DNA from: Novosphingobium meiothermophilum
Lineage (GTDB): Bacteria; Pseudomonadota; Alphaproteobacteria; Sphingomonadales; Sphingomonadaceae
Reading direction: 5' to 3'
NCBI RefSeq assembly: GCF_003171715.1
Contig: NZ_QGHL01000004.1
Coordinates: 535,487-599,486 of the forward strand
DNA length: 64,000 nt
Shown one piece after another: positions 25,000 through 34,236 of this stretch. The first letter of the stretch is position 1. Every line of letters begins with the position of its first letter. Below the pieces are notes generated by a model, which was given only the letters and a program-made list of their open reading frames with translations, made no database searches and was not told the origin of the DNA. The translations under genes and the position numbers were made by a program.

Positions 25000-25444
25000 C
25001 CGGCTCCATCACCACGAAAGTGCTGGTGTTCGCCACATGGGGCAGGGTTGATATCTTCTCCCCCAGAACCATGCGGAACCGGCGAATGTCGGCCGTGCGC
25101 ACTTTCAGCAGGTAATCGAAGTTGCCCGCGATCATGTGGGCTTCCTCGATTTCCGGAATGGCCATCACGCCGCGGTTGAACTCTGCCAGCGCCTGCTCGC
25201 GCGTGTCCGAAAGCTTCACCTCGGTAAAGGCCACATGCTCCAGCCCCAGCCGCGCCATGTCCACCACGGCGCGAAAGCCCCGGATCACGCCATCATCGAT
25301 CAGCCGCTTCAGCCGCACCTGACATGGCGTCTTCGAAAGACCGACCTTTTCGGCCAGTTCCGTCACCGCCATTCGCCCATCGCGCACCAGCAGATCAATG
25401 ATCCTGCGATCAAACTGGTCAAGTTGCCTTTCTGCTGCGCTCAT
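24974..25444 (-). CDS. putR: Lrp/AsnC-family regulator, probably of putA
   Basis: 156 residues. The N-terminal helix-turn-helix is clear (DQFDRRIIDLLVRDGRMAVTELAEKVGLSKTPCQVRLKRLIDDG). It is followed by the RAM/ligand-binding domain (VAFTEVKLSDTREQALAEF, MIAGNFDYLLKVRTADIRRF). It is divergent from the proline dehydrogenase gene, 104 bases away, the arrangement of PutR-PutA in other alphaproteobacteria, where PutR activates putA in response to proline. The symbol is inferred from this context. Confidence 0.82.
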   Translation of the reverse strand: MSAAERQLDQFDRRIIDLLVRDGRMAVTELAEKVGLSKTPCQVRLKRLIDDGVIRGFRAVVDMARLGLEHVAFTEVKLSDTREQALAEFNRGVMAIPEIEEAHMIAGNFDYLLKVRTADIRRFRMVLGEKISTLPHVANTSTFVVMEPVKEQSARA

Positions 25445-25479
25445 TGTCCTTCTCCATTATCATTCTGGCGAAAATTATA

Positions 25480-25490
25480 GGCATATTGCC
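25480..25490. promoter_or_regulatory. Palindrome in the putR-putA divergent promoter
   Basis: GGCA-TAT-TGCC is a perfect inverted repeat in an AT-rich stretch; the left half pairs again with TGCC around 25498-25501. It lies 36 bases from the regulator start and 59 from putA. It is a candidate Lrp/PutR site; no footprint consensus for this clade is known to me. Confidence 0.4.
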
Positions 25491-25548
25491 TGCTCTATGC
25501 CATCTCATTGGGCAGAACGGCGCATCGGCACATGATATTCTGGCGGGC

Positions 25549-28500
25549 ATGACGATCCACGCCCCCTTCTCCCACGGCCCTTTCTCCCACGCTCCTTTTT
25601 CCGATGGGCCTTTCTCGAAGTTCGCCCCCGTCCTTGCCGATGCCCACACGCCCTTGCGAGCCGCGATCACGGCAGCCACCCGCAGGTCCGAGCACGAATG
25701 CATGGCCGCGCTGCTGCCCGAAGCGCTCCTGCCCGATGCGCTGCGCGCCTCTGCCCAGACGCTTGCCCGCTCGCTGGTCGAGGCGCTGCGCGCTCGCCCA
25801 CGCGGGCACGGGGTCGATCAGCTGGTTCAGGAATACGCGCTTTCCACACAGGAAGGCATCGCCCTGATGTGTCTTGCCGAAGCGCTGCTGCGCATCCCCG
25901 ACAATGATACGCGCGATGATCTTATCCGCGACAAGATCGCTGGCGGAGACTGGCTTGCCCATCTGGGAGCGGACCGTTCGCTGTTCGTCAATGCCGCAAC
26001 ATGGGGCCTCGTCATCACCGGCAAACTGACCGAAACCTTGCAGACCGGCAGCGTCGACGACACCGGCCTTGGCGCCGCGCTCACGCGCCTCATCGCCCGC
26101 GCTGGCGAACCGGTCATCCGGCGCGGGGTTGATCTGGCCATGCGCATGATGGGCGAACAGTTCGTCACCGGCGAGACCATCGCCGAAGCGCTCGATCGCG
26201 CCCGGCCAATGGAAGCGCGCGGGTTCCGCTACAGCTACGACATGCTGGGCGAAGCGGCGATGACGGCCGCCGATGCCGCACGCTATTACGCAGATTATGA
26301 AGCTGCGATCCACGCCATCGGCGCCGCCTGTGCCGGGCGCGGCATTCACGATGGACCGGGCATATCGATCAAGCTGTCCGCGCTGCACCCGCGCTATGCC
26401 CGCGCGCAGCAGGAACGCGTCATGGCCGAGCTGCTGCCGCGCGTGAAGGCTCTGTGCAGCCTCGCGCTGCATTACGACATCGGTCTCAATATCGATGCGG
26501 AAGAGGCCGACCGGCTGGAACTCTCGCTCGATCTGCTTGAAGCGCTTGCCGCCGATCCTGCGCTTGCAGGCTGGAACGGGCTGGGCTTCGTGGTGCAGGC
26601 TTATGGCAAGCGTTGCCCCTTCGTGATCGACTGGATCATCGATCTTGCCCGCCGCACCGGCCGACGCATCATGGTCCGCCTCGTCAAGGGGGCCTACTGG
26701 GATGCCGAGATCAAGCGCGCGCAGGTTGATGGGCAGGCCGATTTCCCGGTCTATACCCGCAAGATCCATACCGACGTTGCCTATATCGCATGCGCCCGGC
26801 GCCTGCTTGGTGCGAGGGATGCTGTGTTTCCGCAGTTCGCCACGCACAACGCGCAGACCCTTGCCACCATCAAGACCATGGCCGACGAAATACTCGGAAC
26901 CGGATTTCGCACCGGCGATTACGAGTTCCAGTGCCTGCACGGCATGGGCGAGGCGCTTTATGACGAAGTCGTCGGCCCGGAGAAACTGAACCGCCCGTGC
27001 CGTATCTATGCGCCCGTCGGAACGCATGAAACGCTGCTCGCCTACCTCGTCCGCCGCCTGCTGGAAAACGGAGCTAACTCGTCCTTCGTCAACCGCATCG
27101 CCAATCCCGATATTCCAGTGGAAGCCATCATTGCCGATCCGGTAGCCGAAGTCTGCGCCATGGCAGAGCAAGGTGCGCCCCATCCACTGATCGCGCTGCC
27201 CCGCGCGCTCTATCCCGATCGGCGCAACAGCGCCGGGCTTGATCTTTCGGACGAGGCAACGCTTCGCCATCTGGCAGAGCGTTTTGCCGCCGCCGCACGT
27301 ATCCCGCGCCATGCAGTGCCGGGGGCCGATCTCCCTTCGGCAGATGCGCGCCCTGTCCTAAACCCCGCCAACCATGCCGATCGCGTCGGAACCGTGCGCG
27401 AGGCCCTGCCGCAGGCGGCCGCCGCCGCAGCGCGCCTTGCCGCCGCTTCGCGCTGGTCCGCCACCCCGCCCGCTGCGCGCGCCATCGTGCTTGAACGTGC
27501 CGCCGACCGGATGCAGGCCATGATGCCCGAACTGATCGCGCTGCTCGTGCGCGAGGCAGGAAAATCGGTTGCCAATGCCGTGGCCGAAGTGCGCGAGGCG
27601 GTCGATTTCCTGCGCTACTATGCCGCGCAGGCACCCATGCTCGCGGGGGCCGCACCGCTTGGTGCTGCCGTGTGCATCAGCCCGTGGAACTTCCCGCTGG
27701 CGATCTTCACCGGCCAAGTTGCCGCGGCCCTGATGGCGGGCAATGCCGTGCTCGCCAAGCCTGCCGAGGAAACCCCGCTGATCGCGGCAGAGGCCGTGCG
27801 GTTGTTGCACGAATCAGGCGTGCCCGAAAATGCACTGATCCTGCTGCCGGGCGATGGCACCATCGGGGCCGCGCTGGTGGCCGCGCCCGAAACCGCAGCC
27901 GTGCTCTTCACCGGCTCAACCGAGGTCGGCCGGCTGATCCAGCGCCAGCTTGCCGGAAGACTGTCCGCCACAGGGCGGCCCATTCCGCTCATTGCCGAAA
28001 CGGGGGGCCAGAACGCGATGATCGTCGACAGTTCGGCCCTTGCCGAACAGGTCGTGGCCGATGTCATCGCCTCGGCCTTCGACAGCGCGGGCCAGCGCTG
28101 TTCGGCGCTGCGCGTGCTGTGCCTGCAAGAAGATGTCGCCGATCATGTCCTTGCCATGCTCCGCGGGGCGATGAACGAACTGTCGGTCGGCCCGACCGAT
28201 CGCCTTTCGTCCGATATCGGCCCGGTCATCACCGCCGATGCCCGCGCCAGCATTGAAGCCCATGTCGCGCGGATGCAGGCGGCGGGCTGCCCGGTCCATC
28301 GTCTGCCGCCTGGCCCTGAAACGGCGCGTGGCACCTTCGTTGCCCCGACGATCATTGAACTGGCGGATCCGGCACTGCTGACCGGCGAGGTCTTCGGCCC
28401 CGTGCTGCACGTGATCCGCTTCCGGCGCGAGAATATGGACGCGCTCGTCGATACGATCAACGGCTGGGGTTATGGTCTCACCTTCGGCCTGCACACTCGC

Positions 28501-29067
28501 CTGGATGAAACCGTGGCCCGCATCACTGCCCGTGCCCACGCGGGGAACATCTACGTCAATCGCAATGTGATCGGCGCGGTCGTGGGCGTGCAGCCCTTTG
28601 GCGGGCATGGCCTGTCCGGCACCGGGCCCAAGGCCGGCGGCCCGCTTTATCTGCGCCGCCTCGTTGCTTCGGCCGCTGCGGCGCCTGCGCTGCTGCCGGG
28701 CGAACGCGAACTGGCAGGCCCAGTGGGCGAACGCAACGTCCACGCCCTGCGCCCGGTCGGCAAAGTGCTGATCGCCGCGCAGGATGCGGCGCGCCTCAAG
28801 GCGCTTGAGGCGCGCGTCACCCGGCTTGGCGGAACGCCGGTCGTGGCCGAACCCGGCTGGCAGGCCCTTGCCCCCTATGCCCGCGCGCTGGTTGATGGCG
28901 ACGCGGCCTTCACCCTTGCCTTCCAGCAGGCGCTGGCCGCGCTCGATGGCCCGATCGTGCCGTTGCTTGCCCCGGCAGATGATGATGCCATGCTGCTGGC
29001 CGAAGTTTCCCTTTCGATCAACACCACAGCCGCAGGCGGCAATGCCAGCCTGATGGCAATGGCCTGA
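25549..29067 (+). CDS. putA: Bifunctional proline dehydrogenase / glutamate-semialdehyde dehydrogenase
   Basis: 1,172 residues from the ATG at 25549; anything longer would need a non-standard start abutting putR. It has no ribbon-helix-helix DNA-binding domain, so it is not an autorepressor. Proline dehydrogenase domain, about 90-440 (GISIKLSALHPRY, RLVKGAYWDAEIKRAQ). Aldehyde dehydrogenase domain, about 520-960 (AVCISPWNFPLAIFTGQVAA) with Glu817 (AETGGQN) and catalytic Cys851 (GQRCSALR). A C-terminal domain follows (LMAMA end). It oxidises proline to glutamate with FAD then NAD, channelling the intermediate. Oddity: four copies of a five-residue repeat at residues 4-23. Confidence 0.95.
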   Translation: MTIHAPFSHGPFSHAPFSDGPFSKFAPVLADAHTPLRAAITAATRRSEHECMAALLPEALLPDALRASAQTLARSLVEALRARPRGHGVDQLVQEYALSTQEGIALMCLAEALLRIPDNDTRDDLIRDKIAGGDWLAHLGADRSLFVNAATWGLVITGKLTETLQTGSVDDTGLGAALTRLIARAGEPVIRRGVDLAMRMMGEQFVTGETIAEALDRARPMEARGFRYSYDMLGEAAMTAADAARYYADYEAAIHAIGAACAGRGIHDGPGISIKLSALHPRYARAQQERVMAELLPRVKALCSLALHYDIGLNIDAEEADRLELSLDLLEALAADPALAGWNGLGFVVQAYGKRCPFVIDWIIDLARRTGRRIMVRLVKGAYWDAEIKRAQVDGQADFPVYTRKIHTDVAYIACARRLLGARDAVFPQFATHNAQTLATIKTMADEILGTGFRTGDYEFQCLHGMGEALYDEVVGPEKLNRPCRIYAPVGTHETLLAYLVRRLLENGANSSFVNRIANPDIPVEAIIADPVAEVCAMAEQGAPHPLIALPRALYPDRRNSAGLDLSDEATLRHLAERFAAAARIPRHAVPGADLPSADARPVLNPANHADRVGTVREALPQAAAAAARLAAASRWSATPPAARAIVLERAADRMQAMMPELIALLVREAGKSVANAVAEVREAVDFLRYYAAQAPMLAGAAPLGAAVCISPWNFPLAIFTGQVAAALMAGNAVLAKPAEETPLIAAEAVRLLHESGVPENALILLPGDGTIGAALVAAPETAAVLFTGSTEVGRLIQRQLAGRLSATGRPIPLIAETGGQNAMIVDSSALAEQVVADVIASAFDSAGQRCSALRVLCLQEDVADHVLAMLRGAMNELSVGPTDRLSSDIGPVITADARASIEAHVARMQAAGCPVHRLPPGPETARGTFVAPTIIELADPALLTGEVFGPVLHVIRFRRENMDALVDTINGWGYGLTFGLHTRLDETVARITARAHAGNIYVNRNVIGAVVGVQPFGGHGLSGTGPKAGGPLYLRRLVASAAAAPALLPGERELAGPVGERNVHALRPVGKVLIAAQDAARLKALEARVTRLGGTPVVAEPGWQALAPYARALVDGDAAFTLAFQQALAALDGPIVPLLAPADDDAMLLAEVSLSINTTAAGGNASLMAMA
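25558..25617 (+). repeat. Four tandem 15-base units at the start of putA
   Basis: Units at 25558, 25573, 25588 and 25603 encode HAPFS, HGPFS, HAPFS and DGPFS. Differences are mostly at third codon positions, so the peptide is better conserved than the DNA. It lies before the conserved PutA core and may be a disordered linker or a young slippage expansion. Confidence 0.8.
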
Positions 29068-29085
29068 CGCCACACGATGCCCGGA

Positions 29086-29107
29086 GCGCCCGGATCATTC
29101 CGGGCGC
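29086..29107 (+). terminator. Hairpin after putA, possible terminator
   Basis: GCGCCCGGA-TCAT-TCCGGGCGC is a perfect nine-base-pair stem with a four-base loop 18 bases after the putA stop. No run of T follows, so intrinsic termination is uncertain. It could also stop readthrough from the opposite tRNA gene. Confidence 0.45.
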
Positions 29108-29139
29108 CCGAAGGCAAGGATCACCGCTTCAAGGGATGA

Positions 29140-29226
29140 TGGTGCGGTCGAGAAGACTCGAACTTCCACGGGCTTTCGCCCACAACGACCTCAACGTTGC
29201 GCGTCTACCAATTCCGCCACGACCGC
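29140..29226 (-). tRNA. tRNA-Leu, anticodon GAG
   Basis: 87 bases including an encoded CCA. The acceptor stem GCGGTCG (29226-29220) pairs with CGACCGC, and the discriminator is A. The anticodon stem CAACG/CGTTG encloses the loop TTGAGGT, so the anticodon is GAG, reading CUC and CUU. A long variable arm (TGGGCGAAAGCCC) marks a class II tRNA, as expected for leucine. The T arm contains GTTCGAGTC. Confidence 0.95.
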
Positions 29227-29357
29227 AAAATCAGACGGGATGCTCAGGCTCTGCCCGGCGCCCCGTGGTGGGGTAGGAGCGCGCCCCTAGCAAAGGAGTT
29301 TGGCCCGCGCAACATGCTTGCCGACTTTTTTCGGCAACCGCGTTGGCAAATCGCCGG

Positions 29358-30149
29358 TCAATCGGGTTTCCAGCCGATTTCGGCAAACTTGGCCGAGCGC
29401 GGCACGTCGGTTACGGCGGCGTTGATCGTGACGCTTTCACCGGGGGCCAGCTCGTCCTGCGGGGGCGGAACCTCCCAGGTCTTGACCACCTTGTCGCGCG
29501 AATCGCGCAGCACGATGAGAATCTGCGGGAGCGCGCGGACCTGCTTTCCGGTATTCGTCACCGTCCCGCTGGCGCCGAAGTATTCCGTGCCGTTCGGCAA
29601 CTTGCGGCGGTCCTGCTTCTCTGCCGGGAAAGAAAGCTTCAGATCAGGCCGGTCCGCGCCAAACGTCTGGCCCGTGCCCGGAAGCCATTGCGGCACGCCA
29701 TAGGTATAGACCGCCGCGCTCAGCCCCGTCACCGTCAGTGCAAAGGCTACCGCGCCGATGGTCCACATTTTCGCGGGATTGCGTCGCGGGCGAAAGGGCG
29801 GCTCATGCTCGAAGGGAGAATGCGGCAGGTCGGGCACGGCATCGGCCGCGGTGCGATAGCGGGCCTGCACCGCCGGTTCGGGCCGCGCGGGCGGCATGGG
29901 CGGCTCTGTGGCGGCCTCAGGTGGGGATACTGATGCGGGTTCCGGTGCCTGCTGAGCCGTCGCGGTGCTTTCGGCAGGTGCTGCGGCGGCGGGTTCAGCG
30001 GCCGCTGCCACCGCCGCTTCGGGCATTTCCGGGCCGTGCTGGAACCAGGAATGCCGACATTTGGCGCAACGCACCGTCCGGCCATCTACGCCAATGGCGC
30101 TGTCAGGAACGACATAGCGCGTCGAACAGGCGGGGCACGCAATAATCAT
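29358..30149 (-). CDS. MJ0042-type zinc-ribbon membrane protein with DUF3426-like domain
   Basis: 263 residues. The N-terminal zinc ribbon is CPACSTRYVVPD...VRCAKCRHSW (Cys5, Cys8, Cys28, Cys31). A long Ala/Pro/Glu-rich low-complexity linker (about 40-115) follows. One transmembrane helix comes next (TIGAVAFALTVTGLSAAVYTYG), then a C-terminal domain with DUF3426-like strands (YFGASGTVTNTGKQ, ILIVLRDSRDKVVKTWEVPPPQDELAPGES). The helix topology places the zinc ribbon in the cytoplasm and the last domain in the periplasm. Function unknown. It is divergent from ftsE, a common neighbourhood in sphingomonads. Confidence 0.82.
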   Translation of the reverse strand: MIIACPACSTRYVVPDSAIGVDGRTVRCAKCRHSWFQHGPEMPEAAVAAAAEPAAAAPAESTATAQQAPEPASVSPPEAATEPPMPPARPEPAVQARYRTAADAVPDLPHSPFEHEPPFRPRRNPAKMWTIGAVAFALTVTGLSAAVYTYGVPQWLPGTGQTFGADRPDLKLSFPAEKQDRRKLPNGTEYFGASGTVTNTGKQVRALPQILIVLRDSRDKVVKTWEVPPPQDELAPGESVTINAAVTDVPRSAKFAEIGWKPD

Positions 30150-30297
30150 GCTTGCGGTAAAGCATGGTCATGCCTGTCGAAACAATAGCTTCGACCCGGC
30201 AGAAACGCGCCAGCGGCCTTTTTTCCACATGGATTGCCGCGTATAGCCGATCGGGCATAACCAACACCATGCGGCAAACAGGTACAGTCTCTGTCTG

Positions 30298-31074
30298 ATG
30301 AGCAACACCGATGATGCAGAGATTGTCCACTTCGACAATGTCGGGCTGCGCTATGGCACCGGCAAGGAAGTGCTGACCGATATCAGTTTCACCCTGTTTT
30401 CGGGCCGCTTCTATTTTCTCACCGGCGCATCGGGCGCCGGCAAGACCAGCCTGCTCAAGCTCCTCTATCTGGCCCAGCGGCCTTCGCGCGGGCTGATCCG
30501 CATGTTCGGCACCGATGCCATCACCCTGCCGCGCGAACGCCTGCCCGACCTGCGCCGCAGGCTGGGCGTGGTCTTTCAGGATTTCCGGCTGGTGCCGCAT
30601 CTGTCGGCATTCGACAATGTCGCCCTGCCGCTGCGGGTCGCGGGCCTGCCGGAAAGCGAGATCGTTCGCCCCGTCAGCGATATGCTCGAATGGGTCGAAC
30701 TGGGGGATCGAAGCCACGCGCGCCCGGCAACGCTTTCGGGCGGAGAACAGCAGCGCGTCGCCATCGCCCGCGCCGTAATCGGGCGGCCCGACATGCTGGT
30801 GGCCGACGAACCCACCGGCAACGTCGATCCCGAAATGGCCCTGAAACTGCTGCGTCTGTTCGAAGCTCTGAACCGGCTTGGCACCACCGTCGTCGTGGCC
30901 ACCCACGACGCTCACCTCATCCGCAAGGTGCCCGATTCGCTGATCATGCGGCTCGACAAGGGGCGCCTTGCCGATCCGACTGGCGCGCTGCGCTATCCAC
31001 CCCGGCGCACCGTGCCCGTGCAGGGCCTTGATCGCAGCCCCGCCGGACAAGCCACGGGGCTGCCCCGCGCATGA
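30298..31074 (+). CDS. ftsE: Cell division ATP-binding protein FtsE
   Basis: 258 residues. ABC ATPase with Walker [10 protein letters not shown] (43-51), Q-loop [21 protein letters not shown], signature LSGGEQQR, Walker [13 protein letters not shown] and H-loop VATHD. The divisome-specific sequence [11 protein letters not shown] matches FtsE. A C-terminal extension of about 30 residues ([18 protein letters not shown]) is longer than in E. coli. With FtsX it forms a membrane complex at the septum that activates peptidoglycan hydrolases. Its stop overlaps the ftsX start as ATGA. Confidence 0.93.
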   Translation: MSNTDDAEIVHFDNVGLRYGTGKEVLTDISFTLFSGRFYFLTGASGAGKTSLLKLLYLAQRPSRGLIRMFGTDAITLPRERLPDLRRRLGVVFQDFRLVPHLSAFDNVALPLRVAGLPESEIVRPVSDMLEWVELGDRSHARPATLSGGEQQRVAIARAVIGRPDMLVADEPTGNVDPEMALKLLRLFEALNRLGTTVVVATHDAHLIRKVPDSLIMRLDKGRLADPTGALRYPPRRTVPVQGLDRSPAGQATGLPRA

Positions 31075-32030
31075 TCTGGCGCAAAGGCCCGCCTCCCCTG
31101 CTCGAAGGGTTCCTGCACGCCGGGCGCAAAAGCGACTGGCGCGAAGCCCTGCGCGCCGAGAACCGCCTGCTTCCGCAAGGCAGGCTTTCCGGTCCGATGC
31201 CATGGGTCATTGCCATCATGATCGGGCTTACCGTGGTTGCCACTGCCTGCGGCCTTGCCCTGCGCAATACCGCGCGCATCGCCAGCGCCGACGTGGCGGG
31301 CGGCGTCACGGTGCAGATTGTCCACGGCGCCCCCAGCGAGCGCGACCGGCAGGCACGGGCCGCACTCGCCGCGATCCGCGAGGTGCCAGGCGTCGTCTCG
31401 GCGCGGCTGGTGCCGCAGCACGAACTCGACGCACTGGTCGAACCATGGCTCGGCACGGCGGCAGGCGATGATGTGAATGCCCTGCCGGTGCCTGCGCTCA
31501 TCGACGTGCGCCTTGCCGAAAAAGCAAGTGCTGCACGGATCAGGGCTTTGCGCGACGCGGTTGTCGCCCGTGCACCCGCGGCACGGGTCGATGCGCAGGC
31601 GGCATGGCTCGGCCCGGTCTTCGAGGCGATCAGCGCGCTGCAATGGCTCACTGGCGGCCTCATTGCCCTGCTGGCCTTCGCTACCGTGGCAACCGTGCTG
31701 CTCGCCTCGCGCAATGCACTGGGCAACCATCGCGCCACCATCGAGATCGTCCATATGCTGGGCGGCACCGATGCCCAGATCGCGCGGATCTTTCAGCGCT
31801 CGATGGCGGTGGATGCCGCTGCGGGCGGGATCGGCGGCCTGCTGCTTGGCACGGTCACCACGCTTCTGCTGGGACGCCAGTTTGCCGCACTCGGCTCCGG
31901 TCTGATGTCGCTGGGAGGGCTTGGCTGGGGCGACTGGCTGGCGATTGCCTGCATTCCGCTGGCGGGCGTCCTCCTTGCGGTGCTGACCGCGCGTTTCTCT
32001 GTCCTTGCGGCACTGAGACGAATGCTGTGA
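31071..32030 (+). CDS. ftsX: Cell division permease-like protein FtsX
   Basis: 319 residues with four transmembrane helices (about 45-65, 185-207, 240-262 and 285-307). A periplasmic domain lies between the first two (VTVQIVHGAPSERDRQARAALAAIREVPGVVSARLVP), and EIVHMLGGTDAQIARIFQRS precedes the third, as in FtsX. It has no ATPase motif and works with FtsE. It overlaps ftsE by four bases and the next gene by three (GTGA), so the three are co-translated. Confidence 0.92.
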   Translation: MIWRKGPPPLLEGFLHAGRKSDWREALRAENRLLPQGRLSGPMPWVIAIMIGLTVVATACGLALRNTARIASADVAGGVTVQIVHGAPSERDRQARAALAAIREVPGVVSARLVPQHELDALVEPWLGTAAGDDVNALPVPALIDVRLAEKASAARIRALRDAVVARAPAARVDAQAAWLGPVFEAISALQWLTGGLIALLAFATVATVLLASRNALGNHRATIEIVHMLGGTDAQIARIFQRSMAVDAAAGGIGGLLLGTVTTLLLGRQFAALGSGLMSLGGLGWGDWLAIACIPLAGVLLAVLTARFSVLAALRRML

Positions 32031-32575
32031 CACGCCGCGGCATCTTTCGGCGGCTCCTGTCGCTGCTGCTGATCGCCTGGGCGCTCGGCTTCTGCTGGTT
32101 TGCCATCTTCCTGCCGCGGCCGGTGATCGAACCGGTGCGCAGCGATGGCGTGGTCGCGCTTACCGGGGGCAGCGGCCGCATTCCCCGCGCGCTTGCCGTG
32201 ATCGAAAAGGGCTACGCGGGCAAACTGCTTGTCTCAGGGGTTGACCGCGAAGTGCGCCCGCGCGAATTCGCCGCCGAATACGACGTTCCGGACCGCCTCA
32301 TGGCCTGCTGCATCACGCTTGGCTATGACGCGGTCGACACCCGCACCAATGCAATCGAAACAGCACGCTGGATCAGGCAGAACAACCTGCGCTCTATCCG
32401 CCTCGTCACAACCGACTGGCACATGCGCCGCGCCGCCTTCGATCTGGCGGCAGAAGCGCCTTCCAGCCTTGTCATCGTGCGCGATGCCGTTGCCTCCCGC
32501 CCCACCTTCAAGATCCTGTTCATGGAATACAACAAACTGGTTGCGCGGCTCGTCGCGTGGATGATCGGCTGGTAA
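32027..32575 (+). CDS. YdcF/DUF218 family membrane-anchored protein
   Basis: 182 residues with a GTG start at 32027 within the ftsX stop (GTGA); the frame has no better start. One N-terminal transmembrane helix (LLSLLLIAWALGFCWFAIFLP) is followed by a DUF218 domain: VVALTGGSGRIPRALAVIEKGYAGKLLVSGVDR, then NAIETARWIRQNNLRSIRLVTTDWHMRRA. These proteins (SanA/ElyC/YdcF) act in envelope or lipid-carrier metabolism. Location between ftsX and plsC supports an envelope role. Confidence 0.85.
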   Translation: MTRRGIFRRLLSLLLIAWALGFCWFAIFLPRPVIEPVRSDGVVALTGGSGRIPRALAVIEKGYAGKLLVSGVDREVRPREFAAEYDVPDRLMACCITLGYDAVDTRTNAIETARWIRQNNLRSIRLVTTDWHMRRAAFDLAAEAPSSLVIVRDAVASRPTFKILFMEYNKLVARLVAWMIGW

Positions 32576-32577
32576 CG

Positions 32578-33300
32578 ATGGGCGGCCTTTTCTCTGTCGT
32601 GCGCAGTCTTGCCTTCTATGCTGCCTTCTATGGCGGTTCGGTGCTGTTCGTGCTCGGCTCGCTGCTGACCATGTCAATCTCGCGGCCGGTCTTCCGCGCG
32701 ATCGTGCGCGGCTGGGGCGGCTGGCACCGGCTGTGTTGCCGCGTGCTTCTTGGCATCCGGGTGGAACTCGAAAACCCGGCATTCAAGCCGGGCGTGCTCT
32801 ATGCCATCCGCCACGAAGCCTTCTTCGAGGCCATCGACCTGCCCTGGCTTTTCCGCCTGCCCGTGGTCTTCGCCAAGGCCGAACTCATGGCAATCCCCGG
32901 CTGGGGTCTTGCCGGACGCAACTACGGCCTGATCGCGGTAGAGCGCGATGCCGGGGCCAGAGCCTTGCGCACCATGCTGGCCGAAGCGCGGCGGCTCATG
33001 GCCGAAGGGCGCCCGCTCATCATCTTTCCCGAAGGAACGCGCGTGCCGCATGGCCAGCGACGCGCCCTGCAATCAGGGTTTGCGGGTCTCTACAAGCTGC
33101 TCGGCCTGCCGGTGATCCCGGTGGCGGTCGACAGCGGGCCGCTCTACCACCGCACGTGGAAGCGGCCGGGCACCGTGCGCTACCGCTTTGCCGAGGAAAT
33201 CCCGCCGGGCCTGCCCAGAGAGGAAATCGAAGCCCGCGTCGAAGCCGCGATCAATGCGCTCAACGGCAAGGCGCTAGATGGCAGCGCGCCAAACGGCTGA
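32578..33300 (+). CDS. plsC: 1-acylglycerol-3-phosphate acyltransferase (PlsC family)
   Basis: 240 residues from the ATG at 32578, two bases after the ydcF stop. An N-terminal membrane helix (about 8-32) is followed by the acyltransferase motifs. The usual HX4D is HX4E here (His79-Glu84, IRHEAFFEAID), a variant I recall in other alphaproteobacteria. The phosphate-binding motif FPEGTR (150-155) is intact, and VIPVAVDSG gives the fourth block. It acylates lysophosphatidate to phosphatidate. It ends the ftsE-ftsX-ydcF-plsC operon and is convergent with tyrA. Confidence 0.87.
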   Translation: MGGLFSVVRSLAFYAAFYGGSVLFVLGSLLTMSISRPVFRAIVRGWGGWHRLCCRVLLGIRVELENPAFKPGVLYAIRHEAFFEAIDLPWLFRLPVVFAKAELMAIPGWGLAGRNYGLIAVERDAGARALRTMLAEARRLMAEGRPLIIFPEGTRVPHGQRRALQSGFAGLYKLLGLPVIPVAVDSGPLYHRTWKRPGTVRYRFAEEIPPGLPREEIEARVEAAINALNGKALDGSAPNG

Positions 33301-33309
33301 AGCGGCGGA

Positions 33310-34236
33310 TCAGCCTTCGGGTTGATGATCGGAACGGCCGAAGTCGGGCCGCGCGTCGTCCTGCCCCATCTCGATGATGCCCCGCCGGATCGCACGGGTG
33401 CGCGTGAAGTGATCGAACAGGAACGCACCATCGCCCTTGCGGATGGCCTTCTGCAATTCGGTCAGATCCTCGGTGAAACGCTGGAGCATTTCCAGCACCG
33501 CATCGCGGTTCGAAAGAAAGACATCGCGCCACATCGTCGGATCGGATGCGGCAATGCGCGTGAAATCGCGAAAGCCCCCAGCCGAATACTTGATGACTTC
33601 ACTTTGCGTCACCTGTTCAAGATCGGATGCAGTGCCAACGATGGTGTAGGCAATCAGGTGCGGCAAGTGGCTGGTCACGGCCAGCACCTTGTCGTGATGG
33701 TCGGCGTCCATCGTCTCGACCCGCGCACCTAGCCCCTCCCAGAAGGCGATCAGGCGCGCACACAGGCCGGGATCCGCATCGGCCGGGGGCGTCACAATGC
33801 ACCAGCGATTGCGGAACAGCGCGGCAAAGCCTGCATCGGGGCCGCTGCGCTCGGTCCCGGCTACGGGGTGCGCGGGGATGATGTGATGCCCTGGCAGAGC
33901 CTCAGCCAGCGCCGCAGCAACGGTTGCCTTGGATGATCCGACATCGCTGACCAGCGCTTCGGACGACAGCCCCGGTGCAATCGCGCGGGCCGCTGCTCCC
34001 ATCGCGCCAACCGGAACGCAGAAGATGACAAGGTCCGATCCCTGTGCAGCTCCATGCGCATCATCGGCAATCCGGTGCGCCAGCCCCCGCGCCTTTGCCG
34101 CGCTTCGCACCACAGGATCGGCATCATATCCAACTACCCTTGCGCCCGGCAGAAATGCCTGAACGGCAAGGCCGATCGAGCCGCCAAGCAGGCCCAGCCC
34201 GACTATGGTGATCTGCCGGAAGGGCGCGTCACTCAC
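33310..34236 (-). CDS. tyrA: Prephenate/arogenate dehydrogenase family protein
   Basis: 308 residues from a GTG at 34236 that overlaps the hisC stop (GTGA) with GAGG seven bases before; an ATG at 34251 is the alternative. The NAD motif is [18 protein letters not shown]. The substrate side shows [19 protein letters not shown] and the conserved [11 protein letters not shown] with [24 protein letters not shown]. It oxidises prephenate or arogenate in tyrosine synthesis; the cofactor and substrate choice cannot be read with certainty. It shares an operon with hisC, whose product can also transaminate aromatic keto acids. Confidence 0.88.
   Translation of the reverse strand: MSDAPFRQITIVGLGLLGGSIGLAVQAFLPGARVVGYDADPVVRSAAKARGLAHRIADDAHGAAQGSDLVIFCVPVGAMGAAARAIAPGLSSEALVSDVGSSKATVAAALAEALPGHHIIPAHPVAGTERSGPDAGFAALFRNRWCIVTPPADADPGLCARLIAFWEGLGARVETMDADHHDKVLAVTSHLPHLIAYTIVGTASDLEQVTQSEVIKYSAGGFRDFTRIAASDPTMWRDVFLSNRDAVLEMLQRFTEDLTELQKAIRKGDGAFLFDHFTRTRAIRRGIIEMGQDDARPDFGRSDHQPEG

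Noticed and set aside
25444..25548. Extension of PutA to a non-ATG start directly at the putR start
   Set aside because: It would need ATT as start and leave no promoter for two divergent genes; the ATG at 25549 is sufficient for all conserved domains.
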